DNA of 64,000 nt, taken from contig NZ_CP010429.1 of assembly GCF_000974425.1 (NCBI RefSeq), positions 806,001 through 870,000 on the forward strand, in the 5' to 3' direction. The translations under genes were made by a program, and so were the position numbers. Below are positions 17,231 to 23,868 of the stretch, in pieces; position 1 is the first letter of the stretch; every line of letters begins with the position of its first letter. The notes under the pieces were generated by a model. That model searched no databases. It was given only the letters and a program-made list of their open reading frames with translations, and was not told where the DNA came from. The DNA is from Spirosoma radiotolerans (GTDB taxonomy: Bacteria; Bacteroidota; Bacteroidia; Cytophagales; Spirosomataceae).

Positions 17231-17290
17231 ACAGGATTGCAGGATTAGTCCGATTTTCAGTCGACAATCCTGCTAATCCTGCAATCCTGT
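17231..17290. repeat. perfect 18-bp inverted repeat upstream of the HD gene
   Basis: Arms ACAGGATTGCAGGATTAG (17231-17248) and CTAATCCTGCAATCCTGT (17273-17290) are exact reverse complements around a 24-nt spacer. It lies between the tRNA and the HD-domain gene and ends 4 bp before the -7 box at 17295. Confidence 0.9.
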
Positions 17291-17294
17291 CCGG

Positions 17295-17302
17295 TATCTT
17301 TG
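17295..17302 (+). promoter_or_regulatory. -7 box 4 nt before the HD gene ATG
   Basis: TATCTTTG (17295-17302) matches TAnnTTTG, and the ATG follows after exactly 4 nt. Transcription should start at or next to the start codon, so the mRNA may be leaderless. The -33 region falls inside the right arm of the inverted repeat. Confidence 0.6.
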
Positions 17303-17306
17303 CTGA

Positions 17307-18566
17307 ATGTCAGCGCCTAACAAGAAGAAAATTCTTAATGATCCCGTATACGGGTTTATTACCATTCCGACCGAATTACTTTTCGATTTAGTCGAGCACC
17401 CTTACTTCCAGCGACTTCGGCGTATCAAACAATTAGGCTTATCGGAATATGTTTATCCCGGCGCTTTACACACCCGTTTTCACCACGCCCTGGGGGCTAT
17501 GCACCTGATGGGGCAGGCCATGAGTACGCTGCAAAGCAAAGGACATTCCATCAGCAGTGACGAGTGCGAAGCGGCTCAGATTGCCATTCTGCTCCATGAT
17601 ATTGGCCACGGGCCGTTTTCGCACGTGCTGGAGTGTTGCCTGCTGGAAGGAGTCTCGCATGAGCAGATTTCGCTGCTGCTCATGCATGAGCTGAATCGTC
17701 AGTTCAATGGTGCTTTATCGCTGGCTATCCGCATGTTCGACGGTACCTACGAGCGAACGTTTTTCCATCAGCTTATATCCAGTCAGCTGGATATGGACCG
17801 GATGGATTACCTCAACCGTGATGGGTATTATACGGGTGTAGCCGAGGGCGCTATTGGAGCCGAACGAATTATTAAAATGCTCGATTTGGTAGGTGATCAG
17901 TTAGTGGTTGAAGCGAAAGGGATTCTGAGTGTCGAAAATTTCCTGAATGCACGCCGGTTGATGTACTGGCAGGTGTATCTGCATAAAACGTCGATCTGTG
18001 CTGAGTCGATGCTTATTCAAGTGTTGCGCCGGGCACGGTTTCTCTTGCAGCAAGCTGGGACTGAGGCCGTTTTTGCTTCGGCTTCCTTCCGGTTGTTTCT
18101 ACAAAGAAGTGTGACATTGACTGATTTTCAAACAAACCGGTCTTACCTCGACGCCTTCACCCGTCTGGATGATTTTGATGTGTGGGCCTGCATTAAAGAG
18201 TGGGCGCTGCACCCCGATTTTGTGCTCTCGACGCTTTGCCAGATGCTGCTCGACCGCAAGCTGTTCAAAATTATGTTGTCGACCGAACCGTTTGCGGGTG
18301 AGTTGCTGAATGAACTTGAAAATCAACTGCATCGGCTCGGTCTCCCTGCTGATATGCTCTCTTATTTCCTGGTGGAAGGACAGGCAACCAACGCAGCGTA
18401 TCTCCCCTCGGAGGATCGGATTAGTATAAAGCTGAAGAATGGCAACGTCATCGATATTGCTGATGCATCGGATCTATCAAATATTCAGGTACTGACAAAC
18501 ATAGTTCGCCGATATTACGTCTGTTGGGCCAAAGACCTGAAGGCTGTTCCGCAATCGGTCAATTAA
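17307..18566 (+). CDS. HD superfamily phosphohydrolase (dGTPase-like)
   Basis: 419 residues, cytoplasmic. The metal-binding HD pattern is clear: HPYFQRLRRIKQLG, HTRFHHALGAMHL, ILLHDIGHGPFSH (HD pair at about residues 96-97) and SQLDMDRMDYLNRD. This is the SAMHD1/dGTPase-like branch, which hydrolyses (d)NTPs or related nucleotides. The substrate is unknown. It sits in front of the lipid A genes on the same strand, with a 163-bp gap to lpxD, so a shared transcript is possible but unproven. Confidence 0.9.
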   Translation: MSAPNKKKILNDPVYGFITIPTELLFDLVEHPYFQRLRRIKQLGLSEYVYPGALHTRFHHALGAMHLMGQAMSTLQSKGHSISSDECEAAQIAILLHDIGHGPFSHVLECCLLEGVSHEQISLLLMHELNRQFNGALSLAIRMFDGTYERTFFHQLISSQLDMDRMDYLNRDGYYTGVAEGAIGAERIIKMLDLVGDQLVVEAKGILSVENFLNARRLMYWQVYLHKTSICAESMLIQVLRRARFLLQQAGTEAVFASASFRLFLQRSVTLTDFQTNRSYLDAFTRLDDFDVWACIKEWALHPDFVLSTLCQMLLDRKLFKIMLSTEPFAGELLNELENQLHRLGLPADMLSYFLVEGQATNAAYLPSEDRISIKLKNGNVIDIADASDLSNIQVLTNIVRRYYVCWAKDLKAVPQSVN

Positions 18567-18729
18567 TAAGTGATTAATGTTAGGGTCCATATCCGCTTAG
18601 GGCTCCAAATAAGCCACTGCTTTCTGAACATTTCCGGGTGGTTCTATCCAAAAAATGCAATTTGTTAGCTACCTTAGCGGCCCAATCGAACGCGAAAATC
18701 GAGTGTTTTGCGACGGTCGTTACACACAT

Positions 18730-19758
18730 ATGAAGTTTACAGTCAAGCAGATTGCTACACTGCTGGGGGGCGAAATTGCCGGAAATGATTCATTACCAAT
18801 CACCGGATTAGCCAAAATAGAAGAAGGTAAGCCAGGCGATATTTCGTTTCTGTCGAACCTCAAGTATGAACCGTTTCTGTACACAACCCAGGCATCGGCA
18901 GTCATTGTTGACCAGTCTTTTCAGCCCAAAAAGCCGGTTTCATCTGCCCTGATTTTTGTAGAAAACGCCTACTCCGCTTTTACCCAACTGCTGGAAGAGT
19001 ACTACAAGCAGTTGAGTTTCTCCCGCGTTGGTGTAGAACAGCCATCTTATGTCGGTGATGGAACGACGGTTGGCGAACGCATCTATCGGGGTGCCTTTTC
19101 GTACATCGGAACGAATTGTACTATCGGCGAGAATGTCAAAATCTATCCGCATGCCTATGTTGGCAACAACGTCCGCATCGGCGATAATTCGATCATTCAT
19201 CCGGGTGCCCGTGTTCTGGACAATTGTATTATTGGGCAGCATTGTGTTGTTCATCCAAATGCCGTCATTGGCAGTGAGGGATTTGGCTTTGCGCCACAAC
19301 CGGATGGAACCTACAAAACGATTCCACAACTGGGTAATGTTATTCTGGAGGACTTTGTGAACGTGGGCTCCGGCACAACCATCGACTGCGCCACCATGGG
19401 CTCCACGATCATTAGGAAGGGCGTTAAACTCGATAATCTGATTCAGATCGGGCATAACGTCGATATTGGTGAAAACACGGTCATTGCTGCACAAACAGGC
19501 ATTTCTGGTTCGACCAAATTAGGTAAGAACTGTGTCATTGCCGGTCAGGTTGGTTTTTCGGGCCACCTGACAATTGCCAATGGGACCAAAGTCGGTGCCC
19601 AGTCGGGCGTCGGTAAAAATGTAGTTGAAGAAGGAACATCGCTTAATAGTTCGCCTGCTTTTGGCCTTAAAGAGAGCATGCGGTCACTGGCCATTTTCCG
19701 GAAGTTGCCAGCCCTGGAACAACGGCTGTCAAATCTGGAAAAGAAAAACGAAAACTAG
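18730..19758 (+). CDS. lpxD: UDP-3-O-acylglucosamine N-acyltransferase
   Basis: 342 residues from the ATG at 18730; an open upstream extension to 18655 lacks family similarity. The N-terminal domain (about 1-100: MKFTVKQIATLLGGEIAG, GDISFLSNLKYEPFLYTTQA) binds the uridine part. Then comes the left-handed beta-helix of hexapeptide repeats, with catalytic His in IGHNVDIGENTVIAAQ. It adds the second 3-hydroxyacyl chain in lipid A synthesis, in the cytoplasm. Genes lpxC-fabZ and lpxA follow on the same strand. Confidence 0.95.
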   Translation: MKFTVKQIATLLGGEIAGNDSLPITGLAKIEEGKPGDISFLSNLKYEPFLYTTQASAVIVDQSFQPKKPVSSALIFVENAYSAFTQLLEEYYKQLSFSRVGVEQPSYVGDGTTVGERIYRGAFSYIGTNCTIGENVKIYPHAYVGNNVRIGDNSIIHPGARVLDNCIIGQHCVVHPNAVIGSEGFGFAPQPDGTYKTIPQLGNVILEDFVNVGSGTTIDCATMGSTIIRKGVKLDNLIQIGHNVDIGENTVIAAQTGISGSTKLGKNCVIAGQVGFSGHLTIANGTKVGAQSGVGKNVVEEGTSLNSSPAFGLKESMRSLAIFRKLPALEQRLSNLEKKNEN

Positions 19759-19760
19759 TG

Positions 19761-19869
19761 TACGGTTTATGGTTCGTGCGGTTCCCCGCCGGGATTTACA
19801 GTTGGCTGACCGCACCGGCGAAGCTATGCACGCGGTCAGCCAACCGTAGACCACGAACCGTAAACGGTA
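19761..19869. repeat. composite intergenic hairpin between lpxD and lpxC
   Basis: An outer arm TACGGTTTATGGTTCGTG (19761-19778) matches 16 of 18 bases of the reverse complement of 19852-19869. An inner perfect 13-bp stem GTTGGCTGACCGC (19801-19813) pairs with GCGGTCAGCCAAC (19832-19844). It fills the whole gap between the genes. A similar element lies at 59634-59691. Confidence 0.85.
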
Positions 19870-19881
19870 AACCGACAACGA

Positions 19882-21276
19882 ATGAATACCAAACAACAGA
19901 CGATTCAGAAAGCCGTATCGGTATCGGGAGTGGGCCTGCATACAGGCGTCTCGGCAACGATGACATTTTTACCCGCGCCGACGAATCACGGCTATAAATT
20001 CCAGCGCATCGACCTGCCGGGGCAACCCATTGTGGATGCCGATGTTGATAATGTTGTGGATCTCTCGCGGGGCACGACAATTGAGCAGAGTGGCGCCCGC
20101 ATTCATACCGTTGAGCACACACTAGCTGCCCTGGTTGGCCTCCAACTGGATAACGTTCTAATTCAACTGGACGGCCCCGAGCCACCCATTATGGATGGTT
20201 CGTCTATTCAGTTTATCGACGCCCTGCGGGATGCAGGCATCGAAGAACAGAACGCTACCCGCAATTATTTTGAGGTGAGTGAGTATGTTCACTACCGCAA
20301 TGCCGAAAAGGATATCGAACTGGCAGCCTTGCCACTGGATGATTACCGGCTGACGGTTATGGTCGACTATAACTCGCGGGTAATCAGCAGCCAGCACGCT
20401 TACCTGAACGACATTAGCCAGTTTCCTGAGCAAATTGCCAATTGCCGTACCTTTGTCTTTTTGCACGAACTGGAGGCTTTGTATAAACAGAATCTCATAA
20501 AAGGGGGCGATCTTACCAATGCTATCGTGATTGTGGATCGGGAAGTAAAGGACGGTGAACTGGATTACCTGGCCGACCTGTTGCATAAGCCGAAGGTAAG
20601 CGTCAATAAGCAGGAAGGCATTCTGAATAATCTGGAGTTGCATTATCCCAACGAAATGGCGCGCCACAAACTGCTCGACATGGTGGGCGATCTGGCCCTG
20701 ATTGGGCGGCCCATTAAGGCGCAGATTCTGGCTGCCCGTCCGGGGCATGCGGCTAACGTGGCGTTTGCCAAAAAGATCAAGAAACTGATTCAGAAAAACG
20801 CGGCTAACCAGGTTCCTAAATACGATTCGACGCAACCGCCCGTGCTGGACATTAACCGCATTTCGCAGTTGCTGCCCCATCGCTATCCATTTCAGATGAT
20901 CGACAAAATCATCGCGCTGGACGAAAATAGCGTCGTCGGTATCAAAAACGTGACGATGAATGAGCCGTATTTTCCGGGTCACTTTCCGGGAAATCCGGTG
21001 ATGCCGGGCGTTATGCAACTGGAAGCGATGGCGCAAACGGGTGGGATTCTGGTCTTAAGCACCGTACCCGACCCCGAAAATTACTGGCCCTTTTTAGTCG
21101 GTATTGAGAATTGCCGTTTCCGTCGCAACGTTTTACCGGGCGATACCGTCATTTTTCGATGTGAGTTCACATCACCCATGAAGCGCGGTATTGTGAAAAT
21201 GCAGGGTCGTGGCTATGTAAGCAATCAACTGGTGTGCGAAGCCGACATGATCGCCAGTCTGGTTAAGAAAAAGTAG
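19882..21276 (+). CDS. lpxC-fabZ: bifunctional UDP-3-O-acyl-GlcNAc deacetylase / 3-hydroxyacyl-ACP dehydratase
   Basis: 464 residues. Residues 1-310 are LpxC: SGVGLHTGVSATMTF at the start, the zinc-binding piece HTVEHTLAALVG, and EMARHKLLDMVGDLALIG with the second zinc ligands. Residues 320-464 are FabZ: LLPHRYPFQMIDKI, and FPGHFPGNPVMPGVMQLEAMAQ with catalytic His and Glu. LpxC performs the first committed lipid A step; FabZ dehydrates 3-hydroxyacyl-ACP for fatty acid synthesis. The fusion is typical of Bacteroidota and couples the two uses of the same acyl-ACP pool. Confidence 0.96.
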   Translation: MNTKQQTIQKAVSVSGVGLHTGVSATMTFLPAPTNHGYKFQRIDLPGQPIVDADVDNVVDLSRGTTIEQSGARIHTVEHTLAALVGLQLDNVLIQLDGPEPPIMDGSSIQFIDALRDAGIEEQNATRNYFEVSEYVHYRNAEKDIELAALPLDDYRLTVMVDYNSRVISSQHAYLNDISQFPEQIANCRTFVFLHELEALYKQNLIKGGDLTNAIVIVDREVKDGELDYLADLLHKPKVSVNKQEGILNNLELHYPNEMARHKLLDMVGDLALIGRPIKAQILAARPGHAANVAFAKKIKKLIQKNAANQVPKYDSTQPPVLDINRISQLLPHRYPFQMIDKIIALDENSVVGIKNVTMNEPYFPGHFPGNPVMPGVMQLEAMAQTGGILVLSTVPDPENYWPFLVGIENCRFRRNVLPGDTVIFRCEFTSPMKRGIVKMQGRGYVSNQLVCEADMIASLVKKK

Positions 21277-21297
21277 TGAGCCGGGCGGCCGGAGTAA

Positions 21298-21390
21298 AAT
21301 GATGAAGGATGGATGATACGTGATGGTCGTTTTAATTGTCAGGCTATCAGTTGTTTATCTTTTATAATTCATCATTCATCATTCATCATT
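21298..21390. repeat. TCATCATT-type inverted repeat between lpxC-fabZ and lpxA
   Basis: The left arm AATGATGAAGGATGGATGAT (21298-21317) pairs with the right arm built of three ATTCATC units (21367-21390), with two or three mismatches. The right arm ends 6 bp before the lpxA start. Confidence 0.7.
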
Positions 21391-21396
21391 AAAGAA

Positions 21397-22194
21397 ATGA
21401 TTCAACCATTAGCTTACATTCACCCTGAAGCGAAAATAGCGCAGAACGTGGTGATCGAGCCATTTGCGATTATCCATAAAGACGTTGAGATTGCCGAAGG
21501 AACATGGATCGGTTCGCATGCGGTAATCAACGAAGGGGCTCGCATCGGCCGTAACTGTAAAATTTATCCGGGAGCGGTAATTTCATCCACTCCGCAGGAT
21601 TTGAAGTTCAACAACGAATACACCCGGACCTACATTGGCGATAATACAACCATTCGTGAATACGCTACCATTAGCCGGGGAACGGAAGAGCACTGGAAAA
21701 CGGAAATCGGTTCTGATTGTCTCGTGATGGCTTACGCCCATGTGGCGCACGATTGCCGGATTGGTAATCATTGCCTGATTATCAATAATGTGCAAATGGG
21801 CGGACACGTTCATATGGGCAATTGGGCCATCATTGGTGGTTCAAGTTCAGTGCACCAATGGGTGAAAATTGGCGCCCATGCCATGATTTCGGGCGGCTCG
21901 CTGGTGCGTAAAGATGTACCACCGTTTACAAAAGCGGCCCGCGAACCACTATCCTATACCGGTATCAATTCCATCGGCCTTCGCCGGCGGGGGTTCGAAA
22001 ACGACAAGATCAACCAGATTCAGGAAATCTACCGGTACATCTACATGCGTGGGTTGAACAATGCCGATGCGCTGACGCAGATCGAGCTGGAGCTGCCCCC
22101 ATCTGATGAGCGCGACGAAATTGTGAACTTCATCCGGTCATCGGAGCGGGGCATCATGAAGGGGCCGTCGAACAGCAGCGCAGAGCGCGAATAA
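21397..22194 (+). CDS. lpxA: UDP-N-acetylglucosamine acyltransferase
   Basis: 265 residues from the ATG at 21397 (MIQPLAYIHPEAKIAQNV). The upstream frame to 21313 is noise made of the hairpin. Hexapeptide repeats run to about residue 190: VVIEPFAIIHKDVEIAEGTWIG and IGGSSSVHQWVKIGAHAMISGGSLV. The HVAHDCRIGNHCLI segment carries the catalytic His. The C-terminal helical domain starts at about 195. It adds the first 3-hydroxyacyl chain to UDP-GlcNAc, before LpxC acts. Cytoplasmic trimer. Confidence 0.95.
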   Translation: MIQPLAYIHPEAKIAQNVVIEPFAIIHKDVEIAEGTWIGSHAVINEGARIGRNCKIYPGAVISSTPQDLKFNNEYTRTYIGDNTTIREYATISRGTEEHWKTEIGSDCLVMAYAHVAHDCRIGNHCLIINNVQMGGHVHMGNWAIIGGSSSVHQWVKIGAHAMISGGSLVRKDVPPFTKAAREPLSYTGINSIGLRRRGFENDKINQIQEIYRYIYMRGLNNADALTQIELELPPSDERDEIVNFIRSSERGIMKGPSNSSAERE

Positions 22195-22200
22195 ACGCAT

Positions 22201-22324
22201 GATGGCGCAAGGCTCTGGCCTTATTGCCGATTAGTACCTGGCCTCTGGCCGATAAAGTTATCCGTTCTACATGCCGGCCAGAGGCCGGAAAATACTCGGC
22301 ACAAGGCCAGAGCCTTGCGCCATC
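22201..22324. repeat. 124-bp double hairpin with perfect 22-bp ends
   Basis: Positions 22201-22222 and 22303-22324 are exact reverse complements (left arm begins GATGGCGCAAGGCTCTGGCC). An inner perfect 11-bp stem GGCCTCTGGCC (22240-22250) pairs with GGCCAGAGGCC (22276-22286), sharing nearly the same centre. CAT flanks both outer ends, which could be a 3-bp target duplication or chance. Confidence 0.85.
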
Positions 22325-22349
22325 CATTCCGGTACTCATACCAGAAACA

Positions 22350-22970
22350 ATGCTGACAATCGCTACCGAGAAAATCGGTAAAAAGTACCGGAGGGAGTGG
22401 ATCTTTCGCCACGTAGACCTGACGCTCAACGCCGGTACGAGCTACACGTTTGTTGGACCCAATGGGAGTGGAAAATCAACGCTGCTGCAATTACTGGCCG
22501 GAAATTTACCCCATACAGAAGGTAACCTGACGTATTCGCAGGATGCTACGCTCATTGATCCCGACAGTTGGTTTCGGCAGGTGAGCATTGCCGCTCCGTA
22601 CCTCGAATTAGTGGAAGAGTTGACGCTGGATGAACTACTGACGTTTCACCAAACCTTCAAACCATTCCGGAACAACCTGACGACAGAAGCCGTTGCCGAC
22701 CGACTGTTATTGACCCACGCGCGCCATAAGGAAATAAAGTATTTCTCGTCGGGTATGAAACAGCGGGTCAAACTCGGGCTGGCCTTCTTTTCCAACGCAC
22801 CGGTCGTTATTCTGGACGAACCTACGGCCAACCTCGACCGGCAGGGAGCCGCCTGGTATCACGAGCAGGTGCGTCAACTTGGCCCGGATCAGCTTTTGCT
22901 GATTGGTTCTAACCAGCCCGAAGAATACGATTTCTGCCCCAATGTGCTGGATGTAATGCAGTGGAAGTGA
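22350..22970 (+). CDS. ABC transporter ATP-binding protein
   Basis: 206 residues from the ATG at 22350 (MLTIATEKIGKKYRREW). Walker A is GPNGSGKSTLLQ at about residue 35, the signature is YFSSGMKQRVKLG, and Walker B is VVILDEPTANLD. There is no membrane part and no permease gene adjacent, so it needs a partner encoded elsewhere. The short length and CcmA-like layout suggest an export or assembly ATPase. It follows lpxA on the same strand but is separated from it by the double hairpin. Confidence 0.9.
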   Translation: MLTIATEKIGKKYRREWIFRHVDLTLNAGTSYTFVGPNGSGKSTLLQLLAGNLPHTEGNLTYSQDATLIDPDSWFRQVSIAAPYLELVEELTLDELLTFHQTFKPFRNNLTTEAVADRLLLTHARHKEIKYFSSGMKQRVKLGLAFFSNAPVVILDEPTANLDRQGAAWYHEQVRQLGPDQLLLIGSNQPEEYDFCPNVLDVMQWK

Positions 22971-23005
22971 TGGTAGAATTGGATTACTTATCAGGGCCTT
23001 TGCTA

Positions 23006-23698
23006 TTACCTGGCTGCATTCTCCGACAGTTCCTCCGCGTCCATGTAAACGGGTGAGTCGTATAGTTTGCGCATCAGAAAGCCATGTTCGATCAGAAATG
23101 TCAGATTGAATTTCCGTACCATACCGTGATTCGGTAAGATTGGACTCTCGACATGATCAATGACATAATTCGGGAAATAGCTGGAAACATCACTGGGTGA
23201 AATGCTGAACGGGGGAGTCGACAAGGACGGTTCATACTCGACCGTATTCAAAAACGTTAAGGCACCCACGGGCGTTAGTTTTTCGAGCGTTTGCAGGTAG
23301 CGCATCCGCATGGGTGTGGGTAAGGCCACCAGCGATGCCCGGTCATACACGACGTCCACAGGTCCAATGTCTTCAGTGGTCAGGCTAAAGAGGTCGCAGC
23401 AGAAAATGGTAATGTTGCCCGACATGAATTTATTGCCAATCCGCTGGTAGGGGAGTAGGTTATCGGAAAAGAACTGGAGCACAGCTTTCTCAACGATCTC
23501 GACCCCCACAACCCGCTGGGCGAAGTGGCTAAAGTAGATCATATCAACGCTTTTGCCACAGAGAGGAACGAAAACCGACTTGCCCTCCAGCGAAAAGGGT
23601 GGAAGGTGCTTGATCAGGTAAGGGTGGATGTCTTTGCGGTGAAAACTGGTGTAAGGGCCTTCTAATTCCCAAGAGTTAAGCCAGAATGCTTTTTCCAT
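23006..23698 (-). CDS. thiopurine S-methyltransferase-like methyltransferase
   Basis: 230 residues. It begins FWLNSWELEG and has VPLCGKSVDMIYF as the SAM-binding loop, VVGVEIVEKAV, and VDVVYDRASLVALPTPMRMRY. These match the thiopurine methyltransferase family, which transfers methyl from SAM to sulfur, selenium or tellurium compounds or thiols. It is cytoplasmic. It stands alone, facing the ABC ATPase and head-to-tail with the FtsX-like permease gene upstream on the same strand, with a 170-bp gap. Confidence 0.85.
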   Translation of the reverse strand: MEKAFWLNSWELEGPYTSFHRKDIHPYLIKHLPPFSLEGKSVFVPLCGKSVDMIYFSHFAQRVVGVEIVEKAVLQFFSDNLLPYQRIGNKFMSGNITIFCCDLFSLTTEDIGPVDVVYDRASLVALPTPMRMRYLQTLEKLTPVGALTFLNTVEYEPSLSTPPFSISPSDVSSYFPNYVIDHVESPILPNHGMVRKFNLTFLIEHGFLMRKLYDSPVYMDAEELSENAAR

Positions 23699-23868
23699 AA
23701 CAAAATTTAAGAGTTTAGTGCGTTTTTGGTGCTACAAATCTCCGATGTTATGGAACCAGGTTTTAGAGCGGATGTACGGTTTAGCAAAAGCCGTACATTC
23801 CCGTACTGATTGCGCAGGGATAGCGGGAAACTACGCAGTTAGGGGCAATCTTCGTTATTATTTGTTCA

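Larger units (their letters stand above)
16773..17306. other. intergenic stretch with tRNA, terminator and inverted repeat
   Basis: 534 bases holding an imperfect direct repeat (16788-16815 and 16836-16864), a minus-strand terminator, one tRNA gene, a perfect 18-bp inverted repeat and the promoter of the HD protein. No protein gene is visible. Confidence 0.7.

Noticed and set aside
20158-21036. Long open frame (292 codons) on the minus strand opposite lpxC-fabZ
   Set aside because: It lies entirely opposite a strongly conserved gene, has no family-like motif and a His/Gln/Arg-rich composition typical of a complementary frame.
19761-22324. Insertion sequence between the lipid A genes
   Set aside because: Inverted repeats are present but no transposase gene or remnant is seen; only a small non-coding element is possible.
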